A stretch of 64,000 bases of DNA from Nanobdellota archaeon (GCA_018901755.1 JAHIDZ010000020.1:1-64000), one strand, 5' to 3'; shown: positions 34,407-43,077, counted from the first letter of the stretch. Translations and numbers: made by a program. The notes: generated by a model not told the origin, from the sequence alone.

Positions 34407-35093
34407 ATGCCAAAGGTAAGATTTCATAACATGAATTTTAAAGATGATATAAAGGTACTGCAAAAATCATTGACACGAATCCAAAAGAACATGCCAAATT
34501 TCAAGAAAATGGCAAATATGTATTTTAAGAATCCGGATAATAAAAATCTTATTGAATTTATAGCAGAAAATAAGCAGCATTTCATTGGCATGAGAGACTC
34601 TAATTCTAAGAGAATTATTAAAAACTGGAGAAAAATAGAGAAAAGATATTTTTCAGAGGTTGAAAAGATTACATGTTATAAATGGAAATTTAAGACATAT
34701 GAATGTTATTTATCTTCAACTTTCTTTATTGGTGGGAATTATACAGTTGATGAAAAACACCTGAAACCGCACAATACTATAATGGTCTGTCCTTACACTA
34801 AGCATGTAGATCCTATTTATGTTATAGCTCATGAACTTTTCCACGCCCACACTCAAGGCGTTATCTCATGTACAAATATTAAATTAGATAAGAACTATTT
34901 GAAAATCTCAGGCCCTATGGCTGAAATTATTCTGAAGGTCGTTTTCTCCGAAATCCCAATAACAGGATTCAATAGGAATGTCTACCCACAATATGATAAA
35001 ATATGTCAAACCCTAAAGAAAAGATGGATTAAAGACAAAGATTTCAAGAAGCTGATTTTAGATACGTATGATCTTTTGGAAAAAGGTGCGTAA
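34407..35093 (+). CDS. Putative zinc metallopeptidase-like protein (HExxH)
   Basis: This 228-aa protein contains VIAHELFHAHTQG (about residues 143-155), a zincin HExxH motif with a further His that could be a ligand. The rest is basic and helical, with no signal peptide, so it would act in the cytoplasm. I do not recognise a family. Confidence 0.6.
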   Translation: MPKVRFHNMNFKDDIKVLQKSLTRIQKNMPNFKKMANMYFKNPDNKNLIEFIAENKQHFIGMRDSNSKRIIKNWRKIEKRYFSEVEKITCYKWKFKTYECYLSSTFFIGGNYTVDEKHLKPHNTIMVCPYTKHVDPIYVIAHELFHAHTQGVISCTNIKLDKNYLKISGPMAEIILKVVFSEIPITGFNRNVYPQYDKICQTLKKRWIKDKDFKKLILDTYDLLEKGA

Positions 35094-35131
35094 ATTCCAT
35101 TATTCTATAATATGTAAAATTTGTATTGTCT

Positions 35132-35701
35132 TTATGCCAGTCTTTCCAAATCCTTTCTAACAGCTTCAATGAACTTGGTGTCAAGATTATCGACAAGTAT
35201 TTTTGCATTTTCAACAAATTCGATGCTGTTTTTTATCACATTCTCGACATTAACAGACACTCTTGTTTCAACATCATATTGGATATTTTCTCTCCTATCT
35301 CTGATATCTTTCAACGCATCCAATAATTTCTGCTCTATCTTGACTTTTTCTATTTTTTCAAGAACATCTGACAAATTTTTATAATGATCCATTGATTTCT
35401 TATCAAGTTTTCCTGTCCTGACAAAATACTTTTCAATTATAGCGACTGTGCATGTGTGATCTTTGCTCTGCAAACCGATTCTAGTTAAGATAGACAAACA
35501 AGCCTGATACATTGAATAATAAGCTGTTATCACAGTCCATTCTTCATAATTTCCTTTTTTCAGATAATTCATAACTTCTATATTTCTTAATGCTTTTTTG
35601 TAATGCATCTCGCTAAGTTTTGCATTCTGATTGATTATGATTATTCCTCTGCCATCCCTGCCTCTTTCCAGACATTGCTTTATTGTTTCTTCTCTAACCA
35701 T
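35132..35701 (-). CDS. HEPN-domain protein of a HEPN/MNT pair
   Basis: This 189-aa helical protein has WTVITAYYSMYQACLSIL in its middle and RRENIQYD near the C-terminus, where HEPN RNases carry the Rx4-6H motif; here the last residue is Tyr, a variant seen in HEPN proteins paired with nucleotidyltransferases. It overlaps the nucleotidyltransferase gene by 22 nt. It is most likely the toxin-type partner. Confidence 0.78.
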   Translation of the reverse strand: MVREETIKQCLERGRDGRGIIIINQNAKLSEMHYKKALRNIEVMNYLKKGNYEEWTVITAYYSMYQACLSILTRIGLQSKDHTCTVAIIEKYFVRTGKLDKKSMDHYKNLSDVLEKIEKVKIEQKLLDALKDIRDRRENIQYDVETRVSVNVENVIKNSIEFVENAKILVDNLDTKFIEAVRKDLERLA

Positions 35702-36330
35702 TTCAACACCTCTCTGATATAGAACTCTGTTCCAAATAGAATAATATGATTATTGTATATCTCATAGATTAATGTTTGCTTTTTGCTTAAACCTTCTTTA
35801 AAGTCAGTTATTGTTAAAATAAAAGGAGATATTTTCTTGCTGTGTGTTTCGCTTATTCCTCTGCAGACGCTTCTTATAGTGTAATCCCATTTTTCATATT
35901 CGGCTTTTGTTCCGGATCTAATGATAAACAGAGTATCAATATCGCTTTTTTCTGTTTGGTTTCCTTTGACAAATGAACCAAATATTGTTATTGAAATCAT
36001 AACATCGTTAAGCATGCCTGAAAATTCATTTAAAATATCTTCTGCAATGATTTTTAAGACCTGATTATTTTTCAATAGTTGCTCTTTTTTTTGATTTTCA
36101 ATCAGCTCCCCGAATTTTTCAACAGATGAACTAGCATAATTTAGATGGTATAACCCAGTCTTTCCTCTTATTTTCTTGCCTAATATTTTTTCTTCAGTCA
36201 GTTTTTCAAGGACTTTGAATGCGGAAATATACGGCAATTCGCCTGATTTTGATATCTCAGTTGAGGTAAACTCCTTCTCAGGGCTTTTGAAAAATATGTT
36301 CAGTGCCTTTAACTGATTTTTTGGTATCAT
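35680..36330 (-). CDS. Minimal nucleotidyltransferase with N-terminal wHTH (MNT)
   Basis: This ~216-aa protein has an N-terminal winged helix (KALNIFFKSPEKEFTSTEIS) and a nucleotidyltransferase core GSFVKGNQTEKSDIDTLFI, with the GS motif and paired Asp. It is the antitoxin-like partner of the HEPN protein, known in related systems to AMPylate the HEPN Tyr. ATG 36330 (MIPKNQ) was chosen over an upstream frame full of Tyr/Ile that reads through the AT-rich promoter. Confidence 0.82.
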   Translation of the reverse strand: MIPKNQLKALNIFFKSPEKEFTSTEISKSGELPYISAFKVLEKLTEEKILGKKIRGKTGLYHLNYASSSVEKFGELIENQKKEQLLKNNQVLKIIAEDILNEFSGMLNDVMISITIFGSFVKGNQTEKSDIDTLFIIRSGTKAEYEKWDYTIRSVCRGISETHSKKISPFILTITDFKEGLSKKQTLIYEIYNNHIILFGTEFYIREVLKWLEKKQ

Positions 36331-36672
36331 TAAATCATCTATATTTTTATATAGATATCTATATTTATATATATATAAAGTTAATGACGCCAATGACTTT
36401 GCATAATAACTTAATTTTATTCCTAAAACTAAAGATTCGTATTATCTTGACTGTGATGATGAAAAGTTTAAATGAAAAAATCATTCTATTGACTCAAATT
36501 GAGTCAATACAACCTTATCTAGCTCTTCTAAAGATAGTAACGAAGAAGAAGTTACTACTGAATATAGCAAGTGTGGCAAAATAAAAGTGTAGCAGTTGTA
36601 AATGACGATTATAATAATAAATATAATTCCACAGGAAACACAGGTAAAAAATATAAAAATTTAAAAAACGGA
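36331..36672. other. Intergenic, possible decayed coding remnant
   Basis: No intact gene is seen. It contains an AT-rich promoter region for the MNT gene. Plus-strand 36430-36595 reads in one frame as KDSYYLDCDDEKFK, stop, KNHSIDSN, stop, then about 30 residues ending KCGKIKV, composition like coding sequence with two stops. It may be the end of a decayed gene. Confidence 0.3.
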
Positions 36673-36759
36673 TTACTTTTGAGATTTTCTTAGTTCTTCC
36701 TGAACTTCCCCGATTATCTTATCCCACTCCTCTATCCAATCGGAATTTATCTTTTTCAT
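36673..36759 (-). CDS. Possible 28-aa peptide
   Basis: The frame MKKINSDWIEEWDKIIGEV... ends in KSQK and would be an amphipathic helix. It has an ATG, but I see no clear Shine-Dalgarno. The length is too short to be sure. Confidence 0.3.
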   Translation of the reverse strand: MKKINSDWIEEWDKIIGEVQEELRKSQK

Positions 36760-36878
36760 GAAAGAACATGATTAATTTATAATTTAATTCTATTGCTCAT
36801 CTTAAGAAGGGGTATATCCAATATTTGACACCTGTTTTTAGTGTCACAAAAAGTAGGGACTACATTAACATGAAAAAG

Positions 36879-36973
36879 AGCCGCGAGAGGGATTTGAACC
36901 CCCGACTTGCTGCTTTCTGTAAGGCATACACCTTATACAAGGCAGCCGCTCTACCGACCTGAGCCATCGCGGC
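36879..36973 (-). tRNA. tRNA-Thr(TGT) with one intron
   Basis: The acceptor is GCCGCGA/TCGCGGC with U73, as in archaeal tRNA-Thr; CCA is not encoded. The anticodon stem is GCTGC/GCAGC and the loop CTTGTAA. The intron (36915-36935, 21 nt) is at 37/38 and has a hairpin TAAGG/CCTTA; the central BHB helix is imperfect. The T-arm is GGGGG/CCCTC. Confidence 0.92.
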
Positions 36974-37053
36974 ATGAATTTACTATATTCTAATCTATTA
37001 TTTAGATATTTAAAATAATTGTATAGAGTATATTTTAAGCATTTTTACCAACA

Positions 37054-38142
37054 TTAATTATTCTCTATAAGTTTTTTATATAAATTTTCTATCTTATCTA
37101 TAGTATTTTCCATCGAATATTCTTTAACAGTCTCGTAGCCATTCTTTATAATCTTTTTTCTAAATTTACTATTCAAAACCATATCTATTTTTGATGGTAT
37201 TTCTGCATCTTTATTAAACAAAATACCATTTACATTATTTTTCACAATATCGTTAAATCCTCTAGCATTTCTAACAATAACAGGACATCCATAGGACATT
37301 GCTTCCAAGACAACTAAACCTTGCGTTTCAGACGACGATGCCGAAATAAACATATCTGCTTTCTTATACAAAATATCTCGATGTTTGTCAGAAATATAGC
37401 CAGTAAACTTAACTCTTTTAGTCAATTCTAATTTTTTAACAATGGATTTCAAACGTTCTTCATCTGGTCCTTTAGAAGTTATTATTAGATTACCTTTCTC
37501 TATTTTCTTCAAAACTTTTATTATCACATCGACTTCTTTTTCCTTACATAATCGTCCAACATGAAGAATAATAGGTATTTTATTAATATTTTGCTTTCTA
37601 TTCTTAATTTTAAAATCAACTCCAGTGGATATGACACGAATAGGCTTCTTTACACCATATATTCTAAGTTCTTTTTCAATAGATTTAGACGGTGATATAA
37701 CAATATCTGCTCTATTATGAAACCATTTGACATATTTTGCAGCAATTTTCTTTGTTATATTCTTACCATATTTAGACAAATATTGAGTGTATTCGGTTAT
37801 GTGCGTATGATAAGTGATTACAGTAGGTATATTGAATATCTTACCAACTGTTAAACCGATCATAGCAGATGTAAATGGGCCGTGTAAATGTATTACATCA
37901 GGTCTTATTTCTCTCATTCTTTTTACTATTCCTCTTCCTGGTAAAGATATCATATATTCGGGATATGGTTTAAATTTAGTAGATTTAAATCTAAAAACAT
38001 CTTTTTCTTTTTTTCCAGGTTTTGGAGCAAAAATATAGACTTTATGCCCACGAGCTTCAAGCTCTTTCTTATATGCATCTATTACAGTAACCACACCATT
38101 TACTTGCGGGTGATATGTCTCTGTAAAGAAAGCTATCTTCAT
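37054..38142 (-). CDS. GT4-family glycosyltransferase
   Basis: This 362-aa protein begins MKIAFFTETYHPQVNGVV and has HLHGPFTSAMIGL, TYHTH, GRLCKEKEVD and the C-terminal ETQGLVVLEAMSYGCPVI motif of GT-B retaining enzymes. It is close to the MgtA/PimB-type transferases that move sugars onto diacylglycerol or inositol lipids. The acceptor is unknown. It stands alone after tRNA-Thr. Confidence 0.93.
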   Translation of the reverse strand: MKIAFFTETYHPQVNGVVTVIDAYKKELEARGHKVYIFAPKPGKKEKDVFRFKSTKFKPYPEYMISLPGRGIVKRMREIRPDVIHLHGPFTSAMIGLTVGKIFNIPTVITYHTHITEYTQYLSKYGKNITKKIAAKYVKWFHNRADIVISPSKSIEKELRIYGVKKPIRVISTGVDFKIKNRKQNINKIPIILHVGRLCKEKEVDVIIKVLKKIEKGNLIITSKGPDEERLKSIVKKLELTKRVKFTGYISDKHRDILYKKADMFISASSSETQGLVVLEAMSYGCPVIVRNARGFNDIVKNNVNGILFNKDAEIPSKIDMVLNSKFRKKIIKNGYETVKEYSMENTIDKIENLYKKLIENN

Positions 38143-38195
38143 AAAAACAATTAGTCACATTTTACTTATAATGGTTACTGATGATATAATAAAAT

Positions 38196-38732
38196 TCATT
38201 TTCTACTCGCTTCTTTAATATATCTTGCTAATCTTTTTTCCAATTTTACCCAAGATTTTTTCTCAAGAATATAGCCAACACAATTTGCCGAGCCGCACTT
38301 ACACGCATACTTTGAATAATTTCTTGAATCCCATCCAAATCCATAATTATAAGTGATTTCCTCGCCCCGAGCAATATCTCTTACAGAATATATCCATATT
38401 TGTTTTTTTATTATTTTATATTTACAATTTGGATTACAAGAATGGTTAATATATTTCGCAGGATTATTTCTAATACTTCCACCATCCAAATCATGTTTTT
38501 TATCGATTTCAAAAATGTATGTTGCGCCTTTAGATGGGTTTCTTTTTGATAATTTAACAGTTGTATCTGCCCTTCGCGTTCCTTCTCTTTTAGTTATTAT
38601 TTCCCCAGTATATTCTATTATTCTAGTTCCAACAGGTATTTTTTTTAGAGCAAATAATCCTTTACTGTGAATTTTTGATTTCTTAAGATAAACATATTTA
38701 TTCACTTTAGAAATAGTTTTATGTGATATCAT
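38196..38732 (-). CDS. SET-domain protein lysine methyltransferase-like
   Basis: This 178-aa protein is a complete SET domain: SKIHSKGLFALKKIPVGTRI start, RNNPAKYINHSCNPNC (motif III), EEITYNYGFGW (motif IV) and a post-SET zinc motif CKCGSANCVGYI. It could methylate lysines of chromatin proteins or ribosomal proteins. SET proteins are uncommon in archaea. A second, shorter SET gene lies 11 nt upstream. Confidence 0.9.
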   Translation of the reverse strand: MISHKTISKVNKYVYLKKSKIHSKGLFALKKIPVGTRIIEYTGEIITKREGTRRADTTVKLSKRNPSKGATYIFEIDKKHDLDGGSIRNNPAKYINHSCNPNCKYKIIKKQIWIYSVRDIARGEEITYNYGFGWDSRNYSKYACKCGSANCVGYILEKKSWVKLEKRLARYIKEASRK

Positions 38733-38743
38733 AAAATCATTTT

Positions 38744-39142
38744 TTATCCGTAAGTAACATAATCAACAGTTAGTTCTTCATTCTTCTTTATATCTCTTAA
38801 TGCAATGAAATTTCCATTCTCATCATTACGTTTCAAATTTGGTTTTTTAGAATGATTCAAATAAAATGAAAGTCCCATGGCATAAAATCCTCTTTCCGGA
38901 ATCCAACCATTTCCTTTCTTATCAAACCAGTAAAAATCATCTATTATCTTAAATATCTCTGGATCAGAACATTTAAACACATTTTTATTAACCTTAATCC
39001 ATTTCTGTTTTGGTTCAGATTTAAATGGATTTTCTCCTTTAGGAATATTTCTTATTGCAAAAAGTCCTATTCCATGTATTTTCGAAGGTTTCAATCTACA
39101 GAAAATCTCCTTTATTCGGCTTATTACTTTTTTATTATTCAT
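38744..39142 (-). CDS. Short SET-domain protein
   Basis: This 132-aa SET domain has KPSKIHGIGLFAIRNIPKG at the start, GLSFYLNHSKKPNLKRN in the NHS region and EELTVDYVTYG at the end. It lacks the post-SET cysteines, and the N-H-S-C motif reads NHSK. It is a paralogue of the gene at 38196, adjacent and co-oriented, suggesting duplication and perhaps joint function. Confidence 0.85.
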   Translation of the reverse strand: MNNKKVISRIKEIFCRLKPSKIHGIGLFAIRNIPKGENPFKSEPKQKWIKVNKNVFKCSDPEIFKIIDDFYWFDKKGNGWIPERGFYAMGLSFYLNHSKKPNLKRNDENGNFIALRDIKKNEELTVDYVTYG

Positions 39143-39159
39143 TTGATATGCACCAGCAT

Positions 39160-40542
39160 TTAGCCGCCGTATAAATAACCTTCAGTATGAAGTTTATCAG
39201 AATCACTGTTCCATTTTAAACCAATATCAGTTCTATAAAACATATTCTGTATCATGATATTTCTTACTCTTGCATAAGTTTGTCTTCTCGCCTCTTCAAC
39301 AGTATTTCCTGAACCAGTAACTACTAAAACATAACCAGAATCGCCAGCTATTGTCCATATGTCATTCAAGAATTTTATATCTCCAAGATGCACTCCTTCA
39401 TAATTTGGTTTCTTAAATAAAATTGATAAATCTCTATAAATAAATGCTTCTTTCGGATCATCGAATGGAAACGGTGGAACAGCAACTACTACTCCTAACT
39501 GAAATCCTTTTTTTGTTTTAATTTCAAAATCTTCTCCTTTAGCCATTTTATATAATGTTTCTCCCAGATTACTCAATATTCCTTCCATTTGTATACTTAT
39601 GATTGGATAACCGAATCTACAGGTAAATTCTAATGGAAATATTCCTTTTGCATTTGCTATACAATTAATATCAACATAACCCACATAACCACTTTTTACC
39701 AAATCTTCCTTCATTTTTAATAAGGTATTATTGAATAATGTATTTGGTTTTGACCAGAATATTAGAGTTCCCATCTCTCCTGTATATGGTCCTAAATCTC
39801 CTGGAAATAATTTTTTATGTTCAAAATTAATATTTATCGGTAAAATAAAATCTTTTCCATTGAAAAATGCCCCAACTGCAACTTCAACACCCACAGCCAT
39901 TTTTTGCAATTGAAATCTTTTTATTTTCTTTGCCCAAATTTCTTTATTCTGTTCAAGTATCTGTATCAGATCTTTACCATCTTCATCTTGTCCTAAAAAC
40001 AATATTCCTTTTTGTTCTGAAGCAATAGTTCCAGATGGTTTGAAAACATATCTTCCAGGATTTGTTTTAATAAATTCTAATGCCATATCAAAACTATTAA
40101 AATCCCAATGTGGTAGAACACTCATTCCAACCCTATTCATTTCATTTTGTCCATATTCTCTATCATCTTCTAATTTATCAGTATATTTACTTCCACCAAC
40201 AACTAATTTTCCTTTCGCTCTTAACTCATCTGCTTTTTCTCCAAATCCAGTATCATCAAATACTATAACATCTGCCCAATCGATAAAATTTTCCCATTTA
40301 TCAATTTTTTCAAGTATACCATCATAAACATCTGCATCTTCTTTTCTTTCTATAAAAACTTTTACTTCATGACCTTCTTTTGTTAAATGCCAAGCAACAT
40401 CTCCGCTAAGACTTTCCCAAGAAACAAATAAGAATTTTTTAACATTTCTATCAATTTCTATTTTCTGAACTTTCTGAGAACCATTTCCATTCGTATGGTT
40501 TTCATTTTTTTGTGAAACGTTTTTATTTAACATTAGTATCAT
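39160..40542 (-). CDS. ATP-grasp protein related to PurD (phosphoribosylamine-glycine ligase)
   Basis: This 460-aa protein has an N-terminal Rossmann-like part (FLFVSWESLSGDVAWHL) and an ATP-grasp core with YVFKPSGTIASEQKGI, MAVGVEVAVGAFFNG, NINFEHKKLFPGDLGPYTGEMGT and LEFTCRFGYPI. It is PurD-like, but no other purine genes are here and the N-terminal GxGxxE motif of PurD is not evident, so it may ligate another substrate. An Asn/Gly-rich linker near residues 10-25 is odd. Confidence 0.75.
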   Translation of the reverse strand: MILMLNKNVSQKNENHTNGNGSQKVQKIEIDRNVKKFLFVSWESLSGDVAWHLTKEGHEVKVFIERKEDADVYDGILEKIDKWENFIDWADVIVFDDTGFGEKADELRAKGKLVVGGSKYTDKLEDDREYGQNEMNRVGMSVLPHWDFNSFDMALEFIKTNPGRYVFKPSGTIASEQKGILFLGQDEDGKDLIQILEQNKEIWAKKIKRFQLQKMAVGVEVAVGAFFNGKDFILPININFEHKKLFPGDLGPYTGEMGTLIFWSKPNTLFNNTLLKMKEDLVKSGYVGYVDINCIANAKGIFPLEFTCRFGYPIISIQMEGILSNLGETLYKMAKGEDFEIKTKKGFQLGVVVAVPPFPFDDPKEAFIYRDLSILFKKPNYEGVHLGDIKFLNDIWTIAGDSGYVLVVTGSGNTVEEARRQTYARVRNIMIQNMFYRTDIGLKWNSDSDKLHTEGYLYGG

Positions 40543-40638
40543 TAATTTATTTTTTATGATGAATTATTTACAATTAATAATTGTAGCAATTGATATTTAA
40601 AATAAACTATTGTTAGAAACAAAATAATTTTTACAATA

Positions 40639-41232
40639 TTATTTACTTTCACACAGAATTCCTGTCATATGTATATCAGATATTGTTCCTATAGTCCTCA
40701 ATCCAGATTTTTCTACTTCTTTTTTTAGTTCATCTGAGGTAAATTTCTTCTCATATCCTCCTTTCATTGAAAGAAATGTTTTTACAAACCAACTATCTTT
40801 AGGTACAAAAATCACACACAACCCATTATCTTTCATAAGTTTCTTATGCACAGAAATAGCTTTTTGTCTTTTTATTTTTTGAAAATGTTCTATAACGCCA
40901 TCGCTCATTACAATATCATATTTTTTCTTGTAATTGAATAAATCCTCTTTAACATATTTAACACCGAATTTTATACCACTTTTTTTATATGTTTGATATG
41001 CTTCTTCACTATTATCAACAACGAACGCCTTAGTATTCTTCTGCAATGAAATTAAACCGAGAAGATAGCCTGATCCACCACCAAGCTCTACCATTGTTTT
41101 ATTATCTAAATTTATATTTTTCAATAATTTGATATAGGCTTTAGATCTATATCTTTCATAAAATTTCCACACAAACATTTTTAGTGAAGAATTTACAAAC
41201 CAAAAATTATTCCAATCTATTCCACTATTCAT
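40639..41232 (-). CDS. Class I methyltransferase
   Basis: This 197-aa protein has MVELGGGSGYLLGLIS (motif I), AFVVDNSEEAY (motif II) and YDIVMSDGVIEHF (motif IV), then a C-terminal strand pair FVPKDSWF. The substrate is unknown. It is the gene directly downstream of tRNA-Met on the same strand. Confidence 0.83.
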   Translation of the reverse strand: MNSGIDWNNFWFVNSSLKMFVWKFYERYRSKAYIKLLKNINLDNKTMVELGGGSGYLLGLISLQKNTKAFVVDNSEEAYQTYKKSGIKFGVKYVKEDLFNYKKKYDIVMSDGVIEHFQKIKRQKAISVHKKLMKDNGLCVIFVPKDSWFVKTFLSMKGGYEKKFTSDELKKEVEKSGLRTIGTISDIHMTGILCESK

Positions 41233-41265
41233 AGTTATACACAGCCTATTCGATATATAAATACT

Positions 41266-41408
41266 TGGTGTCGGTGGTGAGATTTGAACTCACGGCCTCA
41301 AGATTTCTCTCATCCCTATGGTCGATACTCATAACAGAAGTTATGAGTCTTGCGTTCTACCAGGCTGAACCACACCTTAACGACTAACCACAGGCGTGAT
41401 TAGTTGAC
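41266..41408 (-). tRNA. tRNA with CAT anticodon (Met elongator or Ile2), two introns
   Basis: The mature form has acceptor GTCGGTG/CACCGAC, D-arm GTTC/GAAC, anticodon stem CAAGA/TCTTG, T-arm GTGAG/CTCAC and an encoded CCA. Intron 1 (41377-41405, 29 nt) follows base 3 of the acceptor stem: leader-exon GACG pairs with intron CGTT, bulges TC^A and AA^G, inner helix ACTAA/TTAGT. Exon 1 is thus only GTC. Intron 2 (41305-41341, 37 nt) is at 37/38. The G1:C72 pair rules out the initiator; Met versus Ile2 depends on lysidine/agmatidine-type modification. Confidence 0.87.
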
Positions 41409-41941
41409 GTCGTAGTCACCGACATTGATTTCACTATATTAGTTTTCTCTTTGACCTTTTTAAATGACGTGCGATAGTAATAACAATTTCTATAAATAGC
41501 ATTACGCCATGGTTTAATACCTTTTTGTTTTAGATATTTAAAAATATACGGCCCTATCCATTTAACTATTGTTTGTGAGAATCCTATCGTATTTCCACTG
41601 ACATAACCATCTCCATCTAAAAACCCAGCAATAAACGCATCAGCATTGCTAGGAAAATATTTTATCTGTTTCATTGGCATTAGAAGAAAGAAATTTTTAC
41701 AGGTTGCTTTTATTTCCATCGCTCCTTTACTAATTCGAGTATGAAACCTAACATTCATTTTTGTGAGAATATTCTTAACTTTGTCAATTACTTCCATATC
41801 TTTCTTAGGATTCAAATAAAATACAGTTCTGTATGTTCTTTTGTCAATATATTTAGAACCATCGGCATAAAACAAACCTATCAACCAATCTAACTCGATC
41901 TTAGTTATAGCATTCACATTAATTTTCTTTATATAAATCAT
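41384..41941 (-). CDS. LAGLIDADG homing endonuclease overlapping tRNA-Met
   Basis: This 185-aa protein has LDWLIGLFYADGSKYID (motif 1) and AFIAGFLDGDGYVSG (motif 2). Its last eight codons and stop lie inside the tRNA 5' exon and acceptor-stem intron (25-nt overlap), so the tRNA sequence is also coding for the enzyme's C-terminus (TNHACG). It is downstream of tRNA-Lys on the same strand. Confidence 0.9.
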   Translation of the reverse strand: MIYIKKINVNAITKIELDWLIGLFYADGSKYIDKRTYRTVFYLNPKKDMEVIDKVKNILTKMNVRFHTRISKGAMEIKATCKNFFLLMPMKQIKYFPSNADAFIAGFLDGDGYVSGNTIGFSQTIVKWIGPYIFKYLKQKGIKPWRNAIYRNCYYYRTSFKKVKEKTNIVKSMSVTTTSTNHACG

Positions 41942-41998
41942 GTTCGTTATTACGATAGTTTCTTTTATTTAAAGATTGTAGACACTTTGTAAAAATCA

Positions 41999-42111
41999 TG
42001 GTGGGCTCGACGGGATTTGAACCCGCGACTCTCAGCTATCATCGCATTTGCTCTATCCTTTTAAGCAAAAACTTAAAAGGCTGATACTCTGCCAGACTGA
42101 GTTACGAACCC
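41999..42111 (-). tRNA. tRNA-Lys(TTT) with one intron
   Basis: The acceptor is GGGTTCG/CGAGCCC, anticodon stem TCAGC/GCTGA, loop CTTTTAA and T-arm GCGGG/CCCGT, with encoded CCA. The intron (42038-42073, 36 nt) at 37/38 has an inner helix GTTTTTGCTT/GAGCAAATGC with one mismatch. It also carries CTTAAAAGG, an exact complement of CCTTTTAAG across the anticodon loop. It starts 4 nt after tRNA-Asp. Confidence 0.95.
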
Positions 42112-42115
42112 TTGT

Positions 42116-42237
42116 TGGCGCCCCGGCGGGGATTTGAACCCCGGTCAATGACTTTCAGTGCGTTTTAATGCAATCTTATTATATGCATTAAAAATACTCG
42201 ACAGGCCATTATACTGACCAGACTATACTACCGGGAC
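42116..42237 (-). tRNA. tRNA-Asp(GTC) with one intron
   Basis: The acceptor is GTCCCGG/CCGGGGC with one wobble, G73 (archaeal Asp identity) and encoded CCA. The anticodon stem is ATGGC/GTCAT and the loop CTGTCGA. The intron (42154-42198, 45 nt) at 37/38 has a long inner helix including TAATGCA/TGCATTA. The 5' end is directly adjacent to the endonuclease stop codon at 42238. Confidence 0.94.
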
Positions 42238-42894
42238 CTAATTTAGTTTCTGTTGTACACCTTTATTAATTAATTCCTTTTTATAGTTTATTGTCATAAA
42301 TGGTAAAACATGCTTATTAATAAATATCGCATTTTTTCTAGAAATACATATATCATAATCGTACCATCTTCCATATGTTGTTCGGCCATCTCTAAAAACA
42401 GAAAATCTACAATTTTTAGATGTGGTTACTTTGCACTTCATAAATTCATTTATTAGTTTTAACAAATCTTCATTAAATTTGCCATCGCTTATTCGTATCA
42501 TATGTTGCGGGTATTTTGGCCTTTTAACACGAACATTTCCATCACCATCTATAACACCGGCTAAATGGGCACCGAAATTAGATTCGGATTGTTTTATCCA
42601 ATCTGGGATTCCTATCTTTCCAATTCCCTGTTCTTTAAATGTTTCTAATAATTTATTTACTGATGTATGAATATCGAAAAATCCATCTTTTGATTCATGA
42701 ATATTAATATCTCTTCCATAAAGTTCTTTTAAACTTCTTTGAAACTGTTTTAACATTTGAAAAGATTTCTTACCTACTTTAAGACCAATGTCTGTTCTTC
42801 TATAAACTTTATTTCTTTTAATTGTATTATACGTTGTAAGTTTTCCATCTGTTTGCAACACTCCTAAAAAATATGCTAATTTTTCTTGGTTCAT
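42238..42894 (-). CDS. LAGLIDADG homing endonuclease abutting tRNA-Asp
   Basis: This 218-aa protein has LAYFLGVLQTDGKLTTY (motif 1) and AHLAGVIDGDGNVRVK (motif 2), a two-motif single-chain enzyme. Its TAG stop is immediately followed by base 1 of tRNA-Asp, so 5' tRNA processing by RNase P would cut right at the end of its reading frame. Order on this strand: endonuclease, Asp, Lys, endonuclease, Met. Confidence 0.92.
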   Translation of the reverse strand: MNQEKLAYFLGVLQTDGKLTTYNTIKRNKVYRRTDIGLKVGKKSFQMLKQFQRSLKELYGRDINIHESKDGFFDIHTSVNKLLETFKEQGIGKIGIPDWIKQSESNFGAHLAGVIDGDGNVRVKRPKYPQHMIRISDGKFNEDLLKLINEFMKCKVTTSKNCRFSVFRDGRTTYGRWYDYDICISRKNAIFINKHVLPFMTINYKKELINKGVQQKLN

Positions 42895-42940
42895 ATCCTT
42901 ATTTTATCGCTGTCAATATTTAAATAGATTTAGAAATGGG

Positions 42941-43053
42941 TCGCCAGCGTCTTCAGGTTCCCGTCTTTTCGACAGTACAATTGAAATCGATGGAGCGATT
43001 CACTACCGAGTTCGAAATGGGATCGGGTCTTGCCACTCCTCTTTGACCGGCAA
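42941..43053 (-). rRNA. 5S rRNA
   Basis: Core sequences GATCCCATTTCGAACTCGG and the terminal helix TTGCCGG/CTGGCGA identify 5S. The length of about 113 is slightly short, and the ends are approximate. It is separate from 16S by more than 30 kb and has its own promoter. Confidence 0.93.
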
Positions 43054-43077
43054 CAATTATTGTTAATGTATGAAAGT

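Noticed and set aside
41420-41425. Alternative first exon GTC for tRNA-Met at AATGTC
   Set aside because: It gives a central helix AATG/CGTT but leaves 15 unpaired bases before the inner helix; the GTC at 41406-41408 gives a compact BHB.
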